Origin: Hymenopellis radicata | Lineage: Eukaryota > Basidiomycota > Agaricomycetes > Agaricales > Physalacriaceae | Length of the DNA: 34,200 nt | Direction: 5' to 3' | NCBI GenBank assembly: GCA_015501595.1 | Contig: JADNRX010000549.1 | Span: 1-34,200 of the forward strand | In this document: positions 10,356 to 20,790 of the stretch, in pieces | How the letters are laid out: each line of letters begins with the position of its first letter | Numbering within the stretch: the first letter of the stretch is position 1 | Position numbers and translations under genes: made by a program | The notes under the pieces: generated by a model | Told to the model about the DNA's origin: nothing | Database searches by the model: none | What the model saw: the letters and a program-made list of their open reading frames with translations, nothing else

Positions 10356-11781
10356 TTAACTATTCAACAACAAACCGAAGTCTTTGAACCATGCGTATTG
10401 ATCTTTCGGCGAAGCCCATTTGTCTTCATGGCCACCAAAGAACGTACTTTGAAAAATGAGTGATAAACGAAGTGTCAGTGAATACCAAGTAAAAGTACCT
10501 GAAAAAAATTCCAATGAAACCGACCTCCTTCACCGGCTCGGACTCGACCTCGAAGGACGTTGACTGCGTCTGGGCACCAAGTGCAACTTCCCACTGTGCT
10601 TGACTGTGCCGTCTTAGAATTCCATCGAGAATACTACCAAGCAGACCTCCGTTGTATTTCGTTTCAGGCGGTTCTGGGCTGGTGTCGTGTGTGGGTTCGG
10701 GACCCATACGGTTGCGATAGTAGACATCGTTGCGGTCAATTACGCGCACTCCATTCACGTCTAGAGTAAAACAGCCATCTTGCTGCCCAGGCGTGTTAAG
10801 GGTGACGGTCTGAGAGAGAGTGGTCCAGGTGCCTCTGGTGTACTTGAAGGATCCACGTCCGATGGATAGCCCATAGGCGGCGTCGCAGACTGATTGTGGA
10901 TCGTTGCAGAGAGCCTCGGTTTGAGCATCCTTGGGTGCGTACTAAGATCCAATATGAGATAAAAGCGGAGATATATGAAGAAAGCATACCAAGTAAAGCT
11001 CGCCTAGACCATCCTTTCTCCACATCATACGCGTGCTAAAACAGTCTAGAGCCTCGTTGCCTCCTGAACATCCTCTGTGCCCGCCATATAGTCCAGGTAG
11101 CTTTCCTCCACGCATGAAGTCGAAATCCACGGGGAAGAACACACTATAGATCATTGTAATATTTCTCGCTTGTGAGATATCCATTGGTGTAGCGTAAAAC
11201 TGGGCTCCGCCTTGCGGTCGTTCCTTATTTCCTGGGTTAATGGAGTTGGCAGGGTAGAGGAGCTGGAGGACAGAGGAGTCATTATTCCAAGTTCGTTCGT
11301 CGATGACGATGCCACTAGGGGCTACGTCGACAGCAAATGAGGTAACACTCGCGGCGGCGGGAATCCCGTTGACGACGCGGAGGTTTCTGCTTCCGCCTAT
11401 CGAAGATATGTTGAATGGTGATAAATCAGTCATCTGAGCGGGAGCTGCCCAACTCTTGTCAGAAGATGGGTCCATGGTCGATGAAGGCGTGTCTGCAGTA
11501 GTAGGCGTAGGAAGGTATACTGTAATGAGGCTAGTCACTGTCGCTGTCGTCGTGGTTGTGTCTTCAACGTCGGTAATTTCGATGATGGGCGTTGTAATGG
11601 TCGTCGTTACAACAAGAGGCGATGTCGTGGGCGCGGCCGGCGCTGCCTCAGACAACGAGGTAGAAATGATTTTTAGGGAAGGTGTACTAGTCTGTGCTGG
11701 AAGAGAATAGAAAGCGATGAGCGGCAGAGCGGTTGAACAGCGGCAAAGCAGGGCGCACAGCGCCAAAATGGTCGGGACCAT
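10356..11781 (-). CDS. PL14-type polysaccharide lyase, copy B, intact
   Basis: Predicted secreted polysaccharide lyase acting outside the cell on uronic-acid polymers (PL14 family recalled from mushroom homologues; substrate is inference). Exons on the minus strand are 11781-10990, 10941-10499 and 10446-10356, joined by GT-AG introns of 48 and 52 nt. The sum is 1326 nt, giving 441 residues without a stop. Order: signal peptide about 1-20; Ser/Thr/Pro-rich linker to about residue 110, typical of extracellular enzymes; catalytic region with SVFFPVDFDFMRGG, KLPGLYGGHRGCSGG, CFSTRMMWR, GELYLYAPKD (formed by splicing), NDPQSVCDAAYGLSIGRGSF, VNGVRVIDRNDVYYR and the end GGHEDKWASPKDQYAWFKDF. The start is chosen because the signal peptide begins there; an upstream in-frame Met at 11883 would bury it. 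It is convergent with the caspase gene. Confidence 0.88.
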
Positions 11782-12217
11782 GGTGGTCGAAAGCAAGAGC
11801 CACGCCTTATTTTCTGCTCCCAAGTCACGTGATGGGTACTTGACAGTGCCGAAGCTCTGCCGTCCGGTGCTTGACTTGTGCATCCATCTGGTGAATCCAA
11901 GACTGTGCGGTATGTGCTTAAATGGGGGCCTTCATCTTATCCTGAAATTTAGTCACGCTCGCCCAGTGGTCTTGAAATCCGTCCTCTCTGATTGGAGCCG
12001 CTTTTGCTCAACGCCACGTTTGGATGTTTACACCACATTATAAGCTCACTCGACCAGCATCTGAACAAGAGGAACTTTTACAGCTTAATCAGGAACTTTT
12101 TCCAACTTCAGTACCTCCACAGTTTTGCGTCAGACGCGTCGTTCTCATAGTGTTACCTGGAATCTATCATTTGCATTTCTCCTCTTTTCTCAAGTACCAG
12201 AACGTTTCTTTTGCTCG

Positions 12218-13975
12218 CCTTGACGGACTATTACTCGGGCTATTTCGAGATATGGCAGGATGGGATTTGGATGGGATGTTTGTAAAGGAGACTGAGCGGC
12301 TTCCCAAGATATATGGTGCGTTCTGCGTTATCTTGTTGACGTGCCCGTTCATTAGCCTTCTTCGTAGGCCCGATTGTTAGAATTCGGCCCAACGAGGTTG
12401 GTCAAATAGCGATGCTGATCATATTCTCCGTTAACGCGCCAATAGTTGCATTTCGGCAACCCCGAAGCCTACTTTGATATCTACAAGACGCCGTCTCATG
12501 TCACGAAAGAGCCTAGCCTTTACAAATGTTTCAATGTCGGTGGCTAGTCATTCAGATTCTTGAACCCCAAAGACCACAGGAAACGAAGAGAGATTCTGAA
12601 CCCTCTCTTCTCACGTCGCGCGATTCTGAGATTGGAATACGTTGTCCAAGAAAAGGTCGGTTCGACTTCGTAATCCAGTATACGTCTACTCAACGACGCG
12701 CCATTAGATTGACCTCTTCATCCACCGACTTACGCTACCTTGACAAACCCGTCAATCTCTTCCAGGGCTTCAAAGCCGCGATGATGGACGTCGTCACGAC
12801 ATACTGCTATGCGCACTCCTTCAACGGGCTTAACGATGCCCACTTCCGCCACCCCATCTTCAATACCGCCGAGAGCGCCGTACCCATCATGACAATTACA
12901 AGACATTTCCCCGCCCTTCATGTCCTCAACATGCTTTCATCAATCTCTTCGAGACCGATTTCCTTGGTATCGTCCAGATGCGCAGCTTCTTATCCCACCA
13001 GATCGACGGTGTCCTCAAGAACAGGGGCGCATTGACAGATATGCAACACGAGACGATATACCACCATCTTGTTACTCCGGAACTGCTCAAGGCGCAGGAT
13101 GTGCCCTCGAAGCAATCCCTTATGGAAGAGGTACGCCTGCATTCAACGCCAAGGTTCAAGCTATCTTCATTCTATGGGCTCAGGCAATTGTGCTCCTCAT
13201 TGCAGGAACGGATATCAGTAGCAACACGATGTCCATTGGATTTTTCCACCTGTTGTCCAGCGAGACGGCGAAGAAGAAGTTGGCGGAAGAACTGGCGGCT
13301 GCGTGGCCTGACAAGGATGAAATGGCGGAGAAGCTGCCGCACTTGGTGAGCGCATCGGCCGCGGCAAACATATCGCGTCGTGCTCATCGATTTTCATATA
13401 ATCTAGACAGCCGTCATCAAGGAATCTCTGCGAATGAGCATCGGGATCCCATTCTCCCTTCCGCGGCTCGTCAATGTCCCGACTGTGGTGGACGGTGTAC
13501 ATCTTCCTCCGGGGTATTGTCTCATCATGTCGTCTGCTGGATATGATATTGATATGTGATAGGTAATCATCAGGCAGGCGTCCTCCTTCGTTCTGAAGAA
13601 CCCCGATAGATTTCCCGAGCCGAATGTCTTCAAACCGGAGCGATGGTTAGACCCCGATTCGCACGATATCTCGTGGTGTTTTCCAGAAGCCCGCGGCAGT
13701 GTCTTGGGATGAAGTACAAAAATCTGCTGTTACACGGCTTATGCGATGTACTGACCGTTCTTGTAGTCTGGCGTGGTGCGAGCTGTACCTCGTCTTCTCG
13801 CATATTATCAGAAAGTTCGAGATGGAGATACATGATACCAAGTTCGTCGATGTTGTTGACTCTTTTGAATCTGTGTTGATGACTGAATGTAGGGCTGAAG
13901 ACATACAATTCCGTGTTCATGCTGTTCCCATATTCCGAGGTAAACCTCTTCATGCCACGGCTGGTTTAACAAATA
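12218..13975 (+). pseudogene. Cytochrome P450 pseudogene
   Basis: Relative of the intact P450 at 18184-20085 with the same intron positions but many lesions. The first roughly 48 residues (membrane anchor and Pro-rich hinge) are missing because similarity starts at the edge of the tandem duplication. Recognisable pieces in order: YYSGYFE and DGMFVKETERLPKIYG (separated by an 11-bp duplication that shifts the frame), PIVRIRPNE, LHFGNPEAYFDIYKTPSHV, an in-frame TAG at 12545-12547, [33 protein letters not shown], a shift near 12930, HETIYHHLVTPELL, the I-helix LLIAGTDISSNTM, the K-helix KESLR, FKPERWLDPDS, another shift near 13660, and the heme loop FSRSPRQCLG, in which the usual Gly is Ser. The last exon reads PIFRGKPLHAT and the frame stays open to a stop at 14365-14367 instead of ending where the family normally does. 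Non-functional. Confidence 0.88.
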
Positions 13976-14391
13976 TCACATTGTCTGTAACACCAAACGA
14001 CTCTGGCGTGGACATTAGCGAACTCGCATCCGTCTGCAGAGGTATGCTAGGTATGGCGGCGTGCCCTACATACCAAACCTACGGTATACCCGCACAAACG
14101 ACCGGCCCAAGGGTGCCAGATCACAAGAAGATGGATCTAAATACAGACCCTCCCAAGACTGGCAACTGCGATCACGTGTTGCGGTGTTTGAAAGCCCTCA
14201 CTCCCAATCGCGCCAACAGCAACTGGCAATGCTACGCCTACGACGCCCAGAAAAGGTCCGTTTGGAATGCCGTCGTCTCAAGGCCTAACCGCTTCCATCG
14301 CTCCTTGTTGAACACTGTTGATCTGAAGCGTTACATAAAGCATGTTGATCAGATGTATTCACGTTGATTAGATCTTCCATCTCGCCAAACC
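13976..14391 (+). other. Unassigned open stretch between P450 relic and next gene
   Basis: The frame of the last P450 exon continues open for about 130 codons to a stop at 14365-14367. The translation has no recognisable motif. It may be readthrough into old coding sequence or the 5' flank of the next gene. I do not call it a gene. Confidence 0.35.
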
Positions 14392-15944
14392 ATGAGTACC
14401 CAGCCTTTGTTTAATGCCATCCACCATCCGTCATGGCACCCTCATACTCTTGGATATTCTGCTCTCGCTCATAACACAGACTCTTACGACGACACGAGCG
14501 AGGACGAATCCTCCGGCTCTGATGTAGAGAGCTCCTCTGGATCGGAAGGTTACATGACTCCTTCGGAGTCGTCAGAGTTAGAAACGTGCCCCGTTCTGGA
14601 TCTGTTTGTTGCATTTTCTTTCCTACCACATTCATCTCATCATGATTTCTCAGAACATTCGAGCTGTTCCCCGAAATCTATAGTTTCCTTTCCCCGCTGG
14701 ACATCGTGTGCTGGGGTATGACAGCCAAAGTCTTCCAGCAATCCGTCACAGACTATTACGCGGCCAATCTCGCTCGCTTACTCGGTCGTTTCTTCGACAC
14801 TCCAGAAGAAATCAGGACCTTCCGTGAGGTCCAACGCGACTATGGCATGTTCATTTCGGGCTCCAGTGGGGTCCAGTTCTTGGATAACATACACTTTCCC
14901 GGGTCAGATCTTGACCTATACGTTGAAAGCCGCCATGGACTTGCCATCGGCAGCTTCTTACTCGCTCTTGGATACGAGTATACCCCCAGGCCCACCCAGC
15001 CTGAGCAGTTTGACTATAGCCGTGGTGTACGATCATACTACACACATAGCGGCATAGCAGGTGTCTACACGTTTTGCCGTGGCGGACAGAAGGTTCAGTT
15101 AATCACCTCGAAAGGACCGCCGCTGGAAATTGTGTTTTTATTCCATTCCAGTACGTGTTCGAGAGTCTTCAACGAGTGCGCGTTCTGATTGTTATATCCG
15201 TAATAGCGCCTCCTATGAACATCATCACGTACAACCGCGTGTACTCACTGTATCCCAAAGCGACGTTCGAAGAGAGACGCGGACTTATCGTAACGCAGTC
15301 CCAGTCCAGGCCCGGTAGTGTCGAAAGCAACCAATACGGGCTGCAAAAGTACAGGGACCGTGGGTGGACGCTATCCAGTGTCACCGAGAATCACGCCCCC
15401 AAATCAGATTTCCGCCCAGGCCTCCGATGGGTCGGCGATGGGAGGTGTCTTTCCCTCCACCTCCCGCCAATCGAGGGAGCCGGTTTATTCGAAACCACCG
15501 AAGCCCCCTCATCAATTCCCACTCTCGAGCACAGTTCGTGGACTGTCAAGCCTAGTCGTCCCGGTGCGAATACCGTAGATTTCGACGTCCATGTCCTGAG
15601 CCTGGGTGATTTCCGGTATGCGTTTTCAGCTGCAACTCACCTTGGCCGCGTTATACAGTCGCCAGAGATGACAAGATCGTTACAATGGGCTACAGGCTGG
15701 TAAGTTGATTCACCCTCGCAGCTGGTTGCTAGAGTTGATCGATGACCGTTGGCATCGTAGCTCGTGGGATGACATATACAAAGTTGTCGCTCCTCAATTT
15801 CTTGCGCGTCAATCTGTCGAGCGTTTCCAAAACGCGACTCGGACGTATGAGTGGTTCGAGAGTGCTGGCACTAAACTCAGACTCATGGCCGAAGTCTTGG
15901 CCATGCTGGCTCGTCGGAGCGGCGAACATTCCGTTCGCGCTTGA
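14392..15944 (+). CDS. F-box-like plus nucleotidyltransferase-like protein
   Basis: Intact four-exon gene: 14392-14603, 14654-15150, 15207-15699 and 15761-15944 (GT-AG introns of 50, 56 and 61 nt), giving 461 residues. The N-terminus is acidic and Ser-rich (DDTSEDESSGSDVESSSGS). Splicing the first intron forms an F-box-like segment, FELFPEIYSFLSPLDIVCWG. At about residues 138-160 comes FISGSSGVQFLDN followed by FPGSDLDLYVE, the G-S...D-x-D layout of the nucleotidyltransferase fold with an Asp pair that could bind metal. Later the block MNIITYNRVYSLYPKATFEE is characteristic of a family repeated in Agaricomycetes. The first half suggests an SCF adaptor role and the second a nucleotidyl-transfer or degenerate binding role; neither is proven. 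The third intron could alternatively be 22 nt (15700-15721), also in frame. Confidence 0.82.
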
Positions 15945-16113
15945 GACGCCTGTTCCATAGCAATGAAAAGACGGTTGCGTCTGTTAATTGTAAGTACTGG
16001 TATCTTTAATGGCAGATATTGTCTTCCGGGTCGTGTCGCATTGGTATGGCGTTGCTCCTTCGGAGATGACAATCGTGCCCAAAAAAGGAGGATAAAGTGT
16101 TGAAACATGACTA

Positions 16114-16357
16114 CTGTAGCGTTTCGACCGTAACTTCACAGCCTGTGACCCGTTATGGTCTGAAGTTACAGCGAACAGCTTCACAGACCCTTAAATTGCC
16201 TTATTTGGACAGTCCCACCTATGGCGGGACCTGAAATTTCCTTATTTGGAGGCTTGTGCCTGGCCAAAGTGGTCTGTGACCCGTTATGGTGTATATATAG
16301 CTTCACTTCAAAGACCTCCGTGACCCGTTATGTGAATTTGCGGTCGAAACGCTACAG
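16114..16357. mobile_element. MITE copy 1, TA-flanked
   Basis: A 244-bp non-coding element with inverted ends CTGTAGCGTTTCGACCG / CGGTCGAAACGCTACAG, flanked by TA on both sides. Inside are phrases shared with the copies at 33084-33332 and 33720-33962, including CAGACCCTTAAATT, GGGACCTGAAATTTCC and repeated GTGACCCG(T/A)TATG. The TA flanks suggest a Tc1/mariner-type target preference; which transposase moves it is unknown. Confidence 0.88.
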
Positions 16358-17445
16358 TATGTGTTTGTGATGGTGATTTCTGCTCAGTTGTTGTAGCGCA
16401 GTGCATCCAAGCTAAGTTGTACCCTCCGAGGTCCAAGAGAGAGGAGAACATAAGCGGAAGTGAAATGAGCCCGAGATGCAACGTATCCCGGGGTTTTGGG
16501 GAGAGGTCTCTGCTTCCTGTGGAAAGCCGAGTGAGACTGCAGCCAGCTGAATGGAATGGAACCGGACGGTGAGGTGTGGACCACGCTGACTGCAGGCTCG
16601 AGCTGGAACGCACGAAAGCCAGCAAGCGGAGAATTCTGGTAAATGGAGAGTGGGTGTGGAAAAAGGCGACGACCGACGAGGCATGTACTGCGAGGATGGG
16701 GGAAAGGGGAGCACGAACAATGGGGAAACAACAGATTTGGTAATTATACATAGAGTGTACTATGTACTAGGTTATGCCCGTGGTTAGACGAGGTTAGACC
16801 CTCGTTCGCGGGTGGTTAGACCACACAGCACTAACCAGGACAATACCCTCGATTACGGGTATTGCGGCTATATGGGGCAACAATCAGAAGCTCAACCTTA
16901 TTGTTCTCCCAGGCAGGGTATCACGACCGTGCCGGTTCCGTGCTTCACCAATGGATGTGCCGATGCATTCAGCAGATCTGAACAGTAGTTACTGCTCTGT
17001 AGTTCACACTCATGTTGTACAAGTAGTCAATTCCAGGCTCGGGCAGCCACAATCGATGTTATTCAGGTTCCAAGACTTGGTCACACCCTTGAAGACCACA
17101 ATTCTCACAATCGAGGCTACAAAATCAACAATCGAGGCCAAAAAGAGCAGCAAAAGCCTCAATCATTCAGACAGGGGTTCAAAATACACAGTATGTACTC
17201 CTCGTCTAACCAGGAGGGTGATGTGACGGCGGCAGTACGCCAACCGCCTGCCAAATGTGGCGCTAACCATGATCGGAGTCACACCCGTGGTCACTAACCG
17301 GGTTGTGATACATACGGACAAGTAGGTTACCGCGAAATGGGATGTGTTCATCTGGTGCTCAGAGAAGCCGGCCCGCTAGGAGTGGCGCGGGAGCCGCTGC
17401 GCCACATCACGTGCTGGTATCCTAATAATTATTAACGGTAGGGTA
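16358..17445. other. Non-coding repeat-rich region
   Basis: Open frames on the minus strand near 16308-16751 overlap in all three frames, show no motif and are probably spurious. Small hairpins occur near 16776-16860 (GTGGT/ACCAC arms; CAATACC/GGTATTG arms). A 13-base TGGTTAGACGAGG is found again reverse-complemented near 17198-17211, so a degraded inverted-repeat element may span the interval. ACAATCGAGGC is repeated twice near 17107-17141. No gene is supported. Confidence 0.5.
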
Positions 17446-17850
17446 GTGGAAACAACCTAGGTTAGAGTACCAAGAGGTTGTTTCCCGGTAAATTACCGGT
17501 TATTTACCGGTTTGTAACCTAAGTCTGTTGGAAGTAGGTTATTTACCTGCACGTGACATATCCACGTGATGTGTGGCGCACGGAAAAAGGTAGTATGCAC
17601 TATATTCAGAGGCAAGCAAAGTTACTATTGCCATTAAAATCTATCTGACTCTGATGGGACCAAGGAAAGTGTGACATCTGGAGGGGAAAGACTGAAAACA
17701 GTTGACGGCTGCTGCCTAGCACTGCCCCGCAGGGACGTCACGTGAAAATATCACGTGCAGGTAAATAACCGTTTTTAACCGGTAAATAACCTGGACCTCT
17801 GGGAGGGTAGGTAAATAACGGTTATTTACCACCCCCGAGGTTATTTCCAC
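17446..17850. mobile_element. 405-bp foldback (long inverted repeat) element
   Basis: The arms of roughly 125 bp pair imperfectly: GTGGAAACAACCT at the left end with AGGTTATTTCCAC at the right end, and GGTTATTTACCTGCACGTGA near 17538 with its complement near 17743-17762. The spacer of about 150 bp has no coding signal. Nested smaller hairpins occur inside the left arm (GGAAACAACCT/AGGTTGTTTCC; CCGGTAA-A-TTACCGG). No target duplication was found. Confidence 0.6.
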
Positions 17851-17919
17851 GACCGGTTTCTTTACTGCGCCACGCCCGCCGGCGGCCGCGCCAAAAATGC
17901 AGTACAAATGTTTCGTCAT

Positions 17920-18014
17920 TACACCGAAGGGGAGTCGAACCCCTGCCGCTTGCTCACCACTCGATGCCCACGAAGCATGGAAGGCAAGCATGATAACCGC
18001 TTCACCATCGGTGT
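17920..18014 (-). tRNA. tRNA-Gly (anticodon UCC), with intron
   Basis: Reading the minus strand, the acceptor stem ACACCGA pairs with TCGGTGT. The D-arm is GGTGAAGCGGTTATCA-like. The anticodon stem CTTGC pairs with GCAAG. The T-arm AGGGG-TTCGACT-CCCCT is perfect. The anticodon UCC lies at 17981-17979. A 23-nt intron (17977-17955) interrupts the loop after position 37, the standard eukaryotic site. The mature length is 72 nt, with discriminator A and no encoded CCA. The A at position 1 is unusual for Gly. Confidence 0.9.
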
Positions 18015-18183
18015 TAACTCTTTGTTACAAGACAGTTCGACTACATGTTGTGTAGCACTCACATGTGGTAAGATCATGTCCAGTTAACACTTCTTCACGT
18101 TTCGCCACCATAGGTAAGTCCTATACTTGATACACATAGTTTACAGACTCCCGCAGCATTGAGACACTCCCTTGTACCGTTCA

Positions 18184-20085
18184 TCATTCCGCCACTTCTT
18201 GTACAAGTACTTTCAACGGCCTCATTCGCCAGATTGGTACTCCGTGTTCGCGAAAGGCCATGTCTTCTTTCCTACATGATGCCGTCAACTTCTCGGCCTA
18301 GATATGATTCTATAGACTCACGTAGTTTCAAACAACTGCATATCAAACTTCCGCATCAGGTGCCCGAAGGTCAAGTAGAGTTGGCACCATGCCAAACTGC
18401 ATCGTTGTCAGACCGACTCGGGCGAGAGTGGGAAACGCACTTCAGACCCAGACAGCTCCTCGGTCCTTTCGAAAACGCCACCAGGTACTTGTCGAGTTTC
18501 TGCGAATCCGGCTGCATCCACCTCTCAGGCTTGAAGGTCTCCGGATCGGGGAAAATATCGGGGTTCTTCAGGACAAACGGCTGACCAACGCCAACGATAG
18601 TCTAATTGAGTGTTCAGCCAAGCAGTCAAATACGAACGGGTTTATACGCACACCAGCAGGTACCGCCGTTCCGTCGATGATGGTCGGGGAAGTGGTCACC
18701 CGCATAAGAGGGATTGGAACGCCTATGCTTAGACGAAGTCCTTCCTTGATAACTCCAGTCTACAAGCCTTGAGCATTCTTCTTCCTTGGAAGAAACGACT
18801 GAACCTACAAGTAACGGCAACTTCTCGAGCATCTCATATGAAAATGGTGTATCCTTCTCCGGCCAAGCAGCTTTCAGCTCAGCTTTGAGTTTTTTCTTGA
18901 CCAGTTCATTAGAGAGGAGGTGGAAGAACCCGACCGTCATAGCGTTACTCGAGGTGTCCGTACCTGCAATGAGAAGGAGTATGGCCTGTGCGAGTCCTCA
19001 TAAATCAGTAAGTTAATCTGACAGCGAAGATAACAAACGAACTTCTTCTATCAACGCTTTCTTCGATGGAACTTGTCCCAGCTTGATCAACTCAGGTGTA
19101 ATCAGGCGATGGTATATCGTCTCGTGGTCCGCCTCCCGTAAAATTTCTGGATTCTTCAAAATTCCATCGACCTGCGCCTCGAGAAACGCTTTCATGTAAG
19201 CGAGACCTCCGAGGTCAGGATTGATCATAACGCCCAGCCAATCCGGGATCTGATGTAGTACGCGGAGGATGGGGAAGTACCGGGTCGCCGTCATCACGGC
19301 TATTGCACCCTGCATAGAGTGTGGTATGCGATGGGCAAACCCGGCCGTGGCGAGCCCGTTGAAGGAGTGGGCGTAGGAGTAAGTCGTGATTATGTCCATA
19401 GCCAGACACTTGAAGCCTCGGAACAAGTTTACAGGTTCGGCGTGATGAGATCGCATACGATCCATCAACAAGTCGACCTACAAACGTATGTCAGAAACAC
19501 GGCGAGCAGTTGGAGATGAACTCACCTTTTTCTGGACAACGTTCTCCAGCTTCAAGATTGCTCTTCTGGAAAAGAGCGGATTGAGTATATCCCGCCGCTT
19601 CTTATGCTCTTCGACGTCAGTGATACCTAGAGTCGAGTCCTCTACCCCGAAGCAGGCGTAAAAGGCTGGGTCTTTGGTAAATCCTGAATGTGGAGGGTAG
19701 ATGGCGAAATAAGCTTCTGGGGAAGAAAAGTGTAGCTAAAGGCTAATGAGGTAGGACGAAAAAGCCCGACAGATATGGACATACTTCGTTTGGTGCTATT
19801 CTAACCACAGGGCCTACAACGACGCAGGTCAAATCGTGCCACACGCCAATTGAAGAGTGTACCATGTAACTTGTGGAGTTCAGCTAGGTGTGCTACGAGC
19901 ATACCATCCTTCCAAGAGTCGAAATATCCTTGATAGAAGCCCGTAATAGCTGCGAGACGTGGTCCGGGAAAAGCCTTCAGCGGGTGAAGGTACAATCTGT
20001 AGAAGAGGACACAAAAAAGGCGAAAAAAGACAAGGAGGCCGACAATCTGGAGATAGGACAACTGCTTGAACGAGTCGCTAAACAT
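18184..20085 (-). CDS. Cytochrome P450 monooxygenase, intact
   Basis: ER-anchored heme monooxygenase of the microsomal E-class group I type; substrate unknown. Nine exons on the minus strand: 20085-19863, 19813-19785, 19735-19526, 19477-19043, 18985-18809, 18759-18652, 18601-18441, 18396-18322 and 18271-18184. All introns are GT-AG of 44-57 nt. The sum is 1506 nt, giving 501 residues with no internal stop. Order: N-terminal membrane segment about 10-32; hinge [31 protein letters not shown]-helix [12 protein letters not shown] about 303-313; K-helix E-G-L-R (364-367); FKPERW (417-422); heme loop [10 protein letters not shown] with ligand Cys444. The C-terminus replaces the usual FRG-LHA block with an atypical [10 protein letters not shown]. 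It is a paralogue of the broken copy at 12218-13975, in opposite orientation. Confidence 0.93.
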
Positions 20086-20548
20086 GATGGTACGTTGAGG
20101 GCCATGGCAGCGATGGAGTTATGCTTCTTATCGCGAGGACCTGGGAAAGAAAGAAGCGATTCGGCTCCGAGGGTGGTTAACATAGTTCTTCTAGTAGGTC
20201 AGTTGACCGAAGTGAAATACACATTGACAGCCGTAATTGAGTATGGAGACAAGCTGCCCCGGGGAACGTGGTTGAATGTGAAGGCAAGAGCGGGTTTACC
20301 TTTGCAAAGTTTCCCATCGATTCCGTCGGTCATGGATTTTACATGTTCAAAACTCTAGGCACTCGTTAGTCCTCCTACATGTATTGAACGCAGACTCACT
20401 TAGTTGCGCCACCGACCCATCAATCCTTGCGCCGCTCGTTTCAGATAAATAATGGATAATACTCACAGCCTCCTGGTTGTGATTACGATAGTATCTCTAC
20501 ACTGGAGCAATGTACATCACTAGAACAACAAAAACTAGGTGTAATAAA
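20086..20548. other. Intergenic, likely P450 promoter region
   Basis: Lies between the P450 start (minus strand) and the end of the deacetylase gene. A plus-strand open frame running over the P450 5' end is a shadow of it. No other signal was seen. Confidence 0.5.
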
Positions 20549-20757
20549 TTAAGCTAGGATCATAGGAAGGAATATCAGCGGCATTAATAAGTAAGAACTT
20601 AGTCCGATGTGTGGCGCAGAGTTGCCCGAGGTAGTCGCGCTGGCAGCCGCACTGGTCCCAGTGAAAGTAGACGATATAGAAAGAACGCGAATGAGCACTG
20701 AGGATAGTTACGTTTAAACTTTACACACCTGGTGGTCGTGGTAGAAGTAGAAGTAGC

Positions 20758-20790
<33 letters not shown>

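Larger units (their letters stand above)
7947..12217. repeat. Tandem segmental duplication, copy B
   Basis: Partner of 1-4343. The visible match begins at the position corresponding to the window start, so the real unit may extend further left. It ends at about 12217, immediately before P450-like coding sequence. Confidence 0.9.

Noticed and set aside
9969..10463. 164-codon plus-strand frame between caspase B and lyase B
   Set aside because: Runs over the convergent 3' flanks and the last lyase exon, has no motif and is absent from copy A.
16308..16751. Three overlapping minus-strand frames of 100-147 codons
   Set aside because: All three frames are open because of base composition; no motifs, no splice structure and overlap with a MITE end.
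19888..20358. 156-codon plus-strand frame over the P450 5' end
   Set aside because: Antisense to P450 exon 1 and its promoter; the P450 on the minus strand is complete and explains the sequence.
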